Positions 1 through 5,195 of a DNA stretch of 5,223 nt are shown here, piece after piece. A program made the position numbers and the translations under genes. The notes under the pieces are model-generated. The model saw nothing but the letters and a program-made list of their open reading frames with translations, did not search any database and was not told the DNA's origin. The DNA comes from Thermoanaerobaculia bacterium. Lineage in GTDB: Bacteria; Bacteroidota; Bacteroidia; Chitinophagales; Saprospiraceae. Location of the stretch: contig JAKLJF010000361.1 in NCBI GenBank assembly GCA_023151335.1, positions 1 through 5,223 on the forward strand, given 5' to 3'. Numbering within the stretch: the stretch's first letter is position 1; the number at the start of each line of letters is the position of its first letter.

Positions 1-308
1 ATAAATTTGAAACCGCGGGTTTCGTCGAAGCGCTGCGCGGCCTTGATGAGGCCGAGGTTGCCTTCGTTGATCAGGTCGGACAAGCTAAGGCCCTGATTCT
101 GATACTGTTTGGCGACGGAAACGACGAAACGCAGGTTGGCTTTGGTCAGTTTTTCCAGGGCTACCTGGTCGCCCTGTTTGATTCGTTTGGCGAGATCGAC
201 TTCTTCTTCCGGGGTCAGGAGGTCCACTTTACCAATTTCCTGTAAATACTTTTCCAGCGACTGGCTTTCGCGGTTGGTAATGGACTTCGTTATTTTTAAT
301 TGCCTCAT
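1..308 (-). CDS. rpoD: RNA polymerase primary sigma factor RpoD (N-terminal part, cut by window edge)
   Basis: Housekeeping sigma-70 factor, which directs core RNA polymerase to most promoters. Reading the minus strand from the ATG at 306-308 gives 102 full codons beginning MRQLKITKSITNRESQSLEK. Region 1.2 follows at about residues 17-50 (SLEKYLQEIGKVDLLTPEEE), then the start of region 2 at about 55-102, with the hallmark motifs NLRFVVSVAKQYQNQGLSL, DLINEGNLGLIKA and RFDETRGFKF. No region 1.1 is present and the protein starts directly before region 1.2. This is the short form (usually a little under 300 residues) found as the primary sigma factor across Bacteroidota. The -10-recognising region 2.4 and regions 3-4 lie left of the window. 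It has its own promoter at 338-369, so it need not depend on the upstream deiminase gene. No Shine-Dalgarno is visible, as is normal in this phylum. Family assignment is very secure. Confidence 0.96.
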   Translation of the reverse strand, partial: MRQLKITKSITNRESQSLEKYLQEIGKVDLLTPEEEVDLAKRIKQGDQVALEKLTKANLRFVVSVAKQYQNQGLSLSDLINEGNLGLIKAAQRFDETRGFKF

Positions 309-568
309 GTAAGAACTATCTGTTAAAAATTCGGGCGCAAAGGTACAACTTCCCGCATGCCGATGTCAAGAAAATTAACGGGAATGATTGGCCGGGCCCG
401 ATATTTTTTAAAAATTATTGTAAAAAGGTAGTTTAAACGTCTGGAATTTAATTTTGTTTAGGGGGGCAAAATTTTCTGAAAACTAAAATTTTATTTTTCC
501 TCCTTTTAAACGTCCGGTATAATACGTTTGTTGGCGAGGAAAGTCACCTGGATTCAGCGATTTTCTGC
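309..568. other. Intergenic region between the deiminase gene and rpoD
   Basis: A 260-base AT-rich spacer between two minus-strand genes. It holds the rpoD promoter (338-369), a near-repeat of 13 bases (432-444 and 505-517), an inverted pair AAACGT/ACGTTT (508-513 and 524-529) and a G6 run at 461-466. I see no convincing intrinsic terminator for the deiminase gene, because the short inverted repeats are not followed by a T-run on the minus strand. No small gene or RNA gene was recognised. The short open frames across it look like chance extensions of deiminase shadow frames. Confidence 0.6.
338..369 (-). promoter_or_regulatory. Bacteroidota-type promoter of rpoD
   Basis: On the minus strand, TTG (367-369) is followed by 21 bases and then TACCTTTG (338-345). 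This fits the Bacteroidota consensus TTTG/TTG - 19 to 21 - TAnnTTTG, with every specified -7 position matched. Transcription would start at about 331-333, giving a leader of roughly 25 bases before the rpoD ATG at 308. Motif and spacing are read directly; the start point is inferred. Confidence 0.75.
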
Positions 569-1561
569 TTAACGCACCAGAACCCGCTGCGTTGAAACAA
601 AGCCGTTTGCGCGCAACTCTGCGAAATACGCCCCGGCCTGAAATTTGCCCGCATCGAAATAATACCGCGATGCGCCGGACGGGATTCTGCCTTCGTGTAT
701 CCGGTGTACCGCCTGCCCCAGGGAATTGTACAGAGTGATGGTTCCGGTAGTGCCAGCCGTGCACTGTACTGGCACACAGGTGAGGCCCCTGGCAGGATTG
801 GGAAATACCGGGTTCAAGGCTGCATTGGCAGGATCGTTAGTGGCGATCGTTTCGCCTTCCACGCGGAATTTCCACCAGCCTTTGGGGGCAGGCATGGGCC
901 GCACGCGGGTGCGCTGCCCGCCGTCGGCTTTGGCTTCGATGTAGTAGTAAACCGTTGAGCCGACGTTCTGGCGCGGGATGTAGCCCACCCAGATATTGGC
1001 CGTATCGTTGGGCTGGTAAGGCGTCATATCCACGAATTGCCAGGCGGCGGCGGTGTCGGTAGTGTACCATACCCGTCCGCCGTCGATGCCGTCGCGATAT
1101 TGGAGCAGTGCATAAACCGGGTAGTTTTGTGGGGCATCCGGCGTCTGGATCACTTCCTTCAAGGGTTGGTGCACGATGCGCAGCGGATCGGCCACGCCGA
1201 TCTCTTTCGTAATGCAGTGCAGGGCGCCGCCAAGCGGGATGATGTCATTACAGTTGATGCCCACTATTTTATAACCGGGCAGGGCTTCCCGCCAAACGCG
1301 GAGGGCCGTACTGTCGTATTTTTCCTCGTATGCCGGCAGCAGCACGGTTTTATTGACAAAAACGGAATTGACATACGTCCGGTAGTCGCCTCCATCATCC
1401 GGGTATGTGCCGTCGAAATCGGGCGGCATGTCGATCCGGATCACTTTATAGGGGGTGCCGAAGGCCGAGCGATGGTTGTCGAGCAGGTAAGCGAGGTTGG
1501 CTTCGATCTGCGGGCCATCGGCGATGCCTTCCGGGTATTTCCCCAGCAGAATAGTTTCCAT
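569..1561 (-). CDS. C-terminal fragment of the disrupted deiminase (catalytic Cys, beta-sandwich, T9SS sorting domain)
   Basis: An open frame of 330 codons. The ATG at 1559-1561 is created by the junction and is unlikely to be a natural start. Residues 2-20 (ETILLGKYPEGIADGPQIE) resume the deiminase fold. YVNSVFVN (63-70) and VLLPAYEEKYD (73-83) are family motifs, and NCNDIIPLGGALHCITKE (103-120) carries the expected nucleophilic Cys116. Residues about 145-235 resemble the beta-sandwich that often follows the catalytic domain in Bacteroidota relatives (VWYTTD, WVGYIP, VYYYIEAKADGGQ, RPMPAPKGWW). Residues about 250-330 form a type A T9SS sorting domain: NPVFPNPARG, ITLYNSLGQ, GAYFAELRANG and a final QRVLVR before TAA at 569-571. 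With no signal peptide the fragment could not reach the periplasm, so separate translation would be unproductive. Confidence 0.8.
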   Translation of the reverse strand: METILLGKYPEGIADGPQIEANLAYLLDNHRSAFGTPYKVIRIDMPPDFDGTYPDDGGDYRTYVNSVFVNKTVLLPAYEEKYDSTALRVWREALPGYKIVGINCNDIIPLGGALHCITKEIGVADPLRIVHQPLKEVIQTPDAPQNYPVYALLQYRDGIDGGRVWYTTDTAAAWQFVDMTPYQPNDTANIWVGYIPRQNVGSTVYYYIEAKADGGQRTRVRPMPAPKGWWKFRVEGETIATNDPANAALNPVFPNPARGLTCVPVQCTAGTTGTITLYNSLGQAVHRIHEGRIPSGASRYYFDAGKFQAGAYFAELRANGFVSTQRVLVR

Positions 1562-2327
1562 ACCGTTCTATACCCATGAACTGCCGCATATTCTCGTTGA
1601 TTGTCGTTTCATTGTGGTTGGTGGCGCCGAAAATATCATTGATGTTGTTGCATTCTCCGTTATTGATCTGGTCGTTATTGCGGAAAACCAGTTTCGACGA
1701 AAATCCGGTGCTCAGGCCGTCTGACATAAAATTCCCGCCGGTATTGACCAGGTCGAAAGGCGCCGCGGTGGTGGAATAAACCGGCACATTCAGATAATTG
1801 CCGATTTCCTGGGGAATGAGATCGTCCAATGGGCGGGTCTTCCGGTTGTAAATCCAGTCTACGAGGTAAAGGGAGTCTACATCATTGGCATAGATGGCGT
1901 TGGGGCCGTAGTCCCTGATCCAGATCGAATTGTTCGGAGCGACGAGGAATTCGACATTGGAGCTGATGTCCACTGCCTTGCTCGTCAGATAACTCATTGC
2001 TCCATTGGCAATGACAGCCGTACTGCAGCAAACAATTACCCGGCATTCCTCGCGCGCCGCCCGCACGATTTCGGTCAGTATATTCCGGCGGGCATTGGTG
2101 CTGGCATTCCAGCTGATGGCAAGGGCTTCCAGTTCTTCCCATTCGGCCATGGCCCGCACGGGTACGGAAGGCGGAGCCGTAATGCCAGAGGGTGGGGTGG
2201 GAGCAGGCGGCAATCCGCCCTGCAGTTGAACCTCTTCCGCGGTGGGATATTTGGGTAATTGCGGGTCCTGTTGGGCGGACATCACGCCCGACAACAAAAG
2301 TGCAGGAAGCAAAAAACGGAGGCACAT
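1446..2327 (-). CDS. N-terminal fragment of the disrupted deiminase (signal peptide and Asp half of the active site)
   Basis: A 293-codon frame from the ATG at 2325-2327. Residues 1-18 (MCLRFLLPALLLSGVMSA, followed by QQDP) form a Sec signal peptide, probably cleaved after the Ala at 18. A proline-rich linker follows at about 35-57. The deiminase fold begins at about 58 with VRAMAEWEELEALAISW, as in the family. Further family motifs are IWIRDYGPNAIY (residues 135-146, Asp139 the likely catalytic Asp), DSLYLVDWIYNR (151-162) and FDLVNTGGNFMSDG (191-204). Homology ends at GIERY (residue 256); the last 37 or so residues (NYSAGEIPGRHRR and on) are out-of-frame readthrough unlike any deiminase, ending at the stop at 1446. 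On its own the product lacks the catalytic His and Cys and the T9SS tail, so it should be neither active nor properly exported. Confidence 0.8.
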   Translation of the reverse strand: MCLRFLLPALLLSGVMSAQQDPQLPKYPTAEEVQLQGGLPPAPTPPSGITAPPSVPVRAMAEWEELEALAISWNASTNARRNILTEIVRAAREECRVIVCCSTAVIANGAMSYLTSKAVDISSNVEFLVAPNNSIWIRDYGPNAIYANDVDSLYLVDWIYNRKTRPLDDLIPQEIGNYLNVPVYSTTAAPFDLVNTGGNFMSDGLSTGFSSKLVFRNNDQINNGECNNINDIFGATNHNETTINENMRQFMGIERYGNYSAGEIPGRHRRWPADRSQPRLPARQPSLGLRHPL

Positions 2328-2513
2328 AATTCGCGTGTGTTATATTTGTTGCGCCCAAAATTCCGGTATTTTTTCCGTATTTGACGGAATAATTTGGCTG
2401 AAATCAGGCGTTGCGGGCTATTTGCCGGCAAAAAACAAGGCGGCGTGCCATTGCACGCCGCCCGAACAAAACCCATTCTATCGTATGAAGCAAAACTGTT
2501 AACCTTTTTTGGT
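2328..2513 (-). promoter_or_regulatory. Deiminase upstream region with a weak promoter match and an inverted repeat
   Basis: On the minus strand, GAATTTTG (2356-2363) matches five of the six specified positions of the -7 consensus TAnnTTTG and sits 28 bases before the deiminase ATG. No TTG lies 19-21 bases upstream of it. That position is instead occupied by a perfect inverted repeat, TTCCGT - 5 bases - ACGGAA (2373-2378 and 2384-2389), a candidate operator. The rest holds the terminator of the CRP-like gene. The element assignment is inference. Confidence 0.35.
2430..2462 (-). terminator. Rho-independent terminator of the CRP-like gene
   Basis: A perfect 10-bp GC-rich stem, GGCGGCGTGC (2439-2448) and GCACGCCGCC (2453-2462), closes a 4-base loop. 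On the minus strand it is followed directly by TTGTTTTTT (2438 down to 2430). It lies about 50 bases past the stop codon of the CRP-like gene (2514-2516), so it should end that transcript and insulate the deiminase gene. On the plus strand no T-run follows, so it works in one direction only. Confidence 0.88.
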
Positions 2514-3200
2514 TCAACCGGCCATCGGCAAAGCGTTCAAATCCCGGAAAAGGATTTTTTTGCGGTTGAAATACAGTACATTGGAGCGTTTGAGTTGGTT
2601 GAGCACCGCTGTCACCATTTGCCGGCTGGTGCCGGTGAGGTCGGCGATGTCCTGGTGCGTCATATTGTGTTTGACCAATGTTTCGAACCCGATCCGTTTT
2701 CCCTGTTCGATGCCCATCTGGTGCAGAAACTCGAGAATCCGGCTTTTGGAATCTTTCAAGACTACTTTTTCCAGTTGGTTTTCGGTGTAGCGCAGGCGTT
2801 CGCCCAGAAAATGCAGCAGTGATTGGGCGAAGGCGAAGTTGCGTTTCATCACGCTCAGCAGGGTTTGGGCTTCTATTTCGATCACTTCGGCCACTTCTTC
2901 CATAGCATAAGCGAAATCGCGCCGCTGGGCTTCGCCGGTCAGACAAGATTCTCCAAATAAATTGCCCGGCCGCACTACGTATTTTATGATGTCTTTCTTT
3001 TCGGCATGAACAGTTACTTTCACGGTTCCTTTCAGCAGGAAAAACACCTTATTGGCCGGTTGACCTGGTTTGTACAACACCTGGTGTTTTGAAAAGGTCT
3101 GAACGGAAGCGGTTTGTTGCAACAGAACGCGTTCTTCCGGCGTCAGTACCGCAAAGAGCGGATTATTGTCGAAAACAGGCATAGTAATTTTTGTGTTCAT
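2514..3200 (-). CDS. CRP/FNR-family transcription regulator (cyclic-nucleotide-binding domain and HTH)
   Basis: A 228-residue DNA-binding regulator of the CRP/FNR superfamily, of the usual length. Residues about 14-125 form the cyclic-nucleotide-binding-like beta-barrel (LFAVLTPEERVLLQQTASVQ, VLYKPGQPANKVFFLLKGTV, GNLFGESCLTGEAQRRDFAYA). A long dimerisation helix follows at about 122-150, then a winged-helix domain (about 152-222) with the HTH MTHQDIADLTGTSRQMVTAVL at 180-200. In the phosphate-binding cassette the Glu of GES (84) and an Arg (94) are kept, but the residue matching Ser83 of E. coli CRP is Asp95. In the recognition helix, the Arg matching CRP Arg180 is kept while Glu181 is Gln and Arg185 is Ala. 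No FNR-type N-terminal cysteine cluster is present, so oxygen sensing by an iron-sulfur cluster is unlikely. I chose the ATG at 3198-3200 (MNTKITMPVF). GTG at 3207-3209 and ATG at 3180-3182 are also in frame. Ligand and targets are unknown. It has its own terminator at 2430-2462. Confidence 0.92.
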   Translation of the reverse strand: MNTKITMPVFDNNPLFAVLTPEERVLLQQTASVQTFSKHQVLYKPGQPANKVFFLLKGTVKVTVHAEKKDIIKYVVRPGNLFGESCLTGEAQRRDFAYAMEEVAEVIEIEAQTLLSVMKRNFAFAQSLLHFLGERLRYTENQLEKVVLKDSKSRILEFLHQMGIEQGKRIGFETLVKHNMTHQDIADLTGTSRQMVTAVLNQLKRSNVLYFNRKKILFRDLNALPMAG

Positions 3201-3209
3201 GTGTTGCAC

Positions 3210-3496
3210 GGGAGCAGGTTAGGGATACGATTTATGATTGTAATTTGCAGGAAAGACAGCAGGGGTATTGAAATCCCCTATCCCCTGGCGGAATTTTTTT
3301 CCGCGGCCGGATTCCGGAATGCCGGGAATGCCGATGAAAACATCAGGTTTTTAATTTTTAATTTTTTATTTTCCGCATTTTGTTTTTTATATTTTGTTGA
3401 ATCGAGTATTTTATCGGATAAACAAAATAATAATTTTTCGTAATTTTTTAGAGAAATTTGCGCGAGTTATAAAACAAGCCCAGCTCACACGCAGGA
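3210..3496. promoter_or_regulatory. Divergent intergenic control region between the CRP-like and ECF sigma genes
   Basis: A spacer of about 290 bases that must hold the promoters of both divergent genes. The left part (3260-3335) is GC-rich and packed with small symmetries: AGGGG/CCCCT (3261-3265, 3275-3279), GCGGAA-T5-TTCCGC (3288-3293, 3299-3304), the palindrome ATTCCGGAAT (3311-3320) and a perfect 9-base tandem repeat GGAATGCCG (3316-3324, 3325-3333). The right part (3347-3452) is extremely AT-rich with T-tracts. For the sigma gene, GAAATTTG (3453-3460) matches five of six specified -7 positions, 36 bases before the ATG, with no matching -33 TTG. I found no convincing promoter for the CRP-like gene. 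Repeats are read directly; roles are inferred. Confidence 0.45.
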
Positions 3497-4102
3497 ATGG
3501 AATCCAAACCCGATATACCGGAACAACAATGGCTGGCAGCGCTGCGAAGGGGCGACGAAAGGGCGCTCCGGGTCATTTTCGACCGGCATTATCCGTTGTT
3601 GCTGAATGATATTTACCGCCTGATCCCCGACGAGGATACCTGTAAGGACCTGGCTCAGGAAGTGCTGGTGGAACTTTGGCGCAAACGCGCCGAGCTGGAT
3701 ATCCATACTTCTTTGCGGGCTTACCTGCGCCGGGCCGCGGTGAACCGCGCGCTGAATTACATCAAAACCAGTAAAAAGATTGTTCTGGAAGAACCGGAAG
3801 AGCGGTACTTCGAAGCCGACGATACCGCGCGCCAGGTGCAGCTGAAAGACCGGCAGGAAAACCTGGAGGAAGCCCGTGCCGAAGCGATCGCCCGCCTGCC
3901 GGAAAAATGCCGCCTGGTATTCACCCTAAGCCGTTTTGAAAATTTGTCGCACCGCGAAATTGCTGAACAACTCGGCATTTCAGTCAAAACTATTGAAAAT
4001 CAGATCACTAAAGCTATGCGCCTGCTTCGGGAGGCGTTGCTGAAATACAGCGATTTGTCGCCGGTTATCATTTTGGCGCTAATTGGGCAATATTCGGGAT
4101 AG
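3497..4102 (+). CDS. ECF RNA polymerase sigma factor (Bacteroidota FecI-like / sigma-70 family)
   Basis: A 201-residue alternative sigma factor of the extracytoplasmic-function group. Region 2 spans about residues 23-92: ALRVIFDRHYPLLLNDIYRL, then DEDTCKDLAQEVLVELWRKR (core binding, region 2.2) and SLRAYLRRAAVNRALNYIKT (-10 recognition). An acidic linker (about 95-125) joins region 4 at about 130-183, with IARLPEKCRLVFTLSRFENL and the -35-binding HTH LSHREIAEQLGISVKTIENQ, then a helix ending MRLLREALLKY. The C-terminus is a short hydrophobic tail (LSPVIILALIGQYSG) of unknown role. The ATG at 3497-3499 is the first that gives a normal N-terminus; GGA just before it is too close to act as a Shine-Dalgarno. 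The anti-sigma gene follows 85 bases downstream on the same strand, so the two are probably cotranscribed and the factor is held inactive by that partner. Targets likely include the surface-receptor operon expected beyond the window. Confidence 0.94.
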   Translation: MESKPDIPEQQWLAALRRGDERALRVIFDRHYPLLLNDIYRLIPDEDTCKDLAQEVLVELWRKRAELDIHTSLRAYLRRAAVNRALNYIKTSKKIVLEEPEERYFEADDTARQVQLKDRQENLEEARAEAIARLPEKCRLVFTLSRFENLSHREIAEQLGISVKTIENQITKAMRLLREALLKYSDLSPVIILALIGQYSG

Positions 4103-4187
4103 GGGGATTGAGCTGTGCGGTTGTCTTTACAGAAACAAATCACCGGTTTGTTGCAGGAACTGATTCTGAGCCGGAAAAAGCAATATT
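4103..4187 (+). other. Short spacer between sigma and anti-sigma genes
   Basis: The 85 bases between the two coding regions hold no T-run hairpin and no -7-like promoter element, which agrees with cotranscription. The purine stretch GGAAAAAG shortly before the ATG at 4188 is at best a weak ribosome-binding signal. Confidence 0.5.
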
Positions 4188-5195
4188 ATGCAAGAAAACG
4201 ACTACCTCTTACTGCTTAATAAAAAGTTTACCGGGGAAATAAATGCCCGGGAGTTACAGATATTGGAGGCGTGGATAGAGGAGTCGCCCCGGCATGCAGA
4301 ACTTGCAAGCCAGTATGCGCAAATCTGGAACCAGGCGCCTGCGCGGGACAGGCAGTTTTCCCTCGATATGGAGGCCGAATTCCGCGAACTGAAGCGCCGT
4401 ATTGCCCGCCGGGAAGAAATGCCAGCCAAAACAGCGTCTATTGGTCAACGTTGGATACGGGTTGCCGCCTCCGTGGTATTTTTACTTGCCGCCGTGTTAG
4501 TGTATCGTGAATTTAAGCCCGCGACGGCTAATATGATCGTGGTGGAAGCCGGCCATCTGGATAAACGAAAGATAGACTTGCCGGACGGCAGCCGCGTTTG
4601 GCTGCGCGGGGGCGGCGCCCTGAAATACCCAAAGGTTTTCACTGGCGAACTCCGGGAAGTAGAATTAGATGGAGAGGCTTATTTTGAAGTGGCGCATCGC
4701 CCCGACCAGCCATTCCGGGTTGAATTGCCCGACAATGGTTCGGTGGAGGTGCTGGGTACCGAATTTAATGTAAAATATCGCGCCGGCGAACCCGAACCCG
4801 CGGTGCTGGTGCGCAGCGGAGCGGTGCGCTTTTCACCGCAAGGCATGAAAAATGGCCCGGTATTGAAGGGTGGAGAAAAGGCTGTGTTTAAACCTGGATC
4901 AGCCCAGCTTATCCGTTCCAACGTGCATTCCTTCAACGAACTGGCCTGGCAATCCGGCAGGCTGGAGTTTGTACGCGCGCCCATGCGGGAGGTAGTCGCC
5001 GACCTGGAGCAATATTACGGGGTGAAAATCACGGTGCGCAATACGGCCCTGCTCGATTGCCTGCACACCTCGCCGCTGATGGCCGACCAGCCGGTTGAAA
5101 AAGCCCTGGAAACCCTGTCCACTATCTACCAATTGAAGGTTTCCAACCCCGCGCCCGGCCAATATATGCTGGAAGGCGGTATCGCCTGCCGGTAA
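4188..5195 (+). CDS. FecR-family membrane anti-sigma factor with DUF4974-type C-terminal domain
   Basis: A 335-residue inner-membrane anti-sigma factor, the expected partner of the ECF sigma encoded just upstream. A cytoplasmic N-terminal region (about 1-85) begins with the family pattern LLLLNKKFTGEINARELQIL ... WIEESPRHAELASQYAQIW and would bind the sigma factor. One transmembrane helix follows at about 91-106 (RVAASVVFLLAAVLVY). The periplasmic FecR domain (about 117-215) shows IDLPDGSRVWLRGGGALKYP, VELDGEAYFEVAHRPDQPF, VEVLGTEFNVKYR and VLVRSGAVRF. The last part (about 257-328: LEFVRAPMREVVADLEQYYG, then KALETLSTIYQLKVS) matches the C-terminal domain common in Bacteroidota FecR proteins. 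Such proteins receive a signal from the N-terminal domain of a TonB-dependent receptor when its substrate binds, and then free the sigma factor. Length and architecture are normal and nothing is truncated. The ATG at 4188-4190 gives the standard N-terminus. The substrate sensed cannot be read from this gene. Confidence 0.94.
   Translation: MQENDYLLLLNKKFTGEINARELQILEAWIEESPRHAELASQYAQIWNQAPARDRQFSLDMEAEFRELKRRIARREEMPAKTASIGQRWIRVAASVVFLLAAVLVYREFKPATANMIVVEAGHLDKRKIDLPDGSRVWLRGGGALKYPKVFTGELREVELDGEAYFEVAHRPDQPFRVELPDNGSVEVLGTEFNVKYRAGEPEPAVLVRSGAVRFSPQGMKNGPVLKGGEKAVFKPGSAQLIRSNVHSFNELAWQSGRLEFVRAPMREVVADLEQYYGVKITVRNTALLDCLHTSPLMADQPVEKALETLSTIYQLKVSNPAPGQYMLEGGIACR

Larger units (their letters stand above)
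569..2327 (-). pseudogene. Secreted agmatine deiminase / peptidylarginine deiminase-like protein with T9SS tail, disrupted by an internal deletion and frameshift
   Basis: One gene read in two frames, joined near 1560. The family (guanidino-group-modifying enzymes, agmatine deiminase / PAD_porph type) converts a guanidino group to a ureido group plus ammonia using an Asp, His and Cys active site. Seen in order: signal peptide, deiminase N-terminal half with the Asp motif IWIRDYGP, the break, deiminase C-terminal half with GGALHCITKE (catalytic Cys), a beta-sandwich-like stretch ending RPMPAPKGWWKF, and a T9SS sorting domain. At the break, frame 1 reads up to GIERY (TAT at 1560-1562) and frame 2 resumes with ETILLGKYPEG (GAA at 1556-1558). 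From memory of Bacteroidota relatives, about 20-25 residues normally lie between these, including a segment like DGIHHIDMH that holds the catalytic His and a second Asp. No frame at the junction encodes it, so this is a deletion (length 2 modulo 3) and not a one-base slip. Whether it is a true mutation or an assembly error cannot be told from the sequence. The intact protein would have been about 610 residues. Confidence 0.82.

Noticed and set aside
393..410. CGGGCCCG followed by a T-run, terminator-like on the plus strand
   Set aside because: The palindrome has no loop, and no plus-strand transcript is expected to end here.
495..510. Shine-Dalgarno-like AAAAGGAGG on the minus strand
   Set aside because: No ATG or other start with a sensible frame follows within 15 bases, and ribosome-binding sites of this kind are little used in Bacteroidota.
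516..530. Plus-strand promoter-like GGTATAAT and TACGTTTG
   Set aside because: No TTG lies at the required distance upstream, and no plus-strand gene follows for nearly 3 kb.
1555..1575. Programmed ribosomal frameshift joining the two deiminase frames
   Set aside because: There is no slippery heptamer at the junction, and a frameshift would not restore the missing His-containing segment.
1037..1579. 180-codon open frame on the plus strand opposite the deiminase gene
   Set aside because: It is antisense to a strand with clear family motifs in the opposite direction, and its translation shows no recognisable domain. It is a GC-biased shadow frame.
2341..2348. TATATTTG on the plus strand, a perfect -7 match
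   Set aside because: It points away from the deiminase gene, has no -33 TTG, and the first plus-strand gene is more than 1 kb away on the other side of the CRP-like gene.
2394..2946. Long overlapping open frames on both strands across the CRP-like gene (2394-2822 plus, 2404-2946 minus)
   Set aside because: They overlap a gene with unmistakable CRP/FNR domains, show no motif of their own, and run through its terminator. They are shadow frames.
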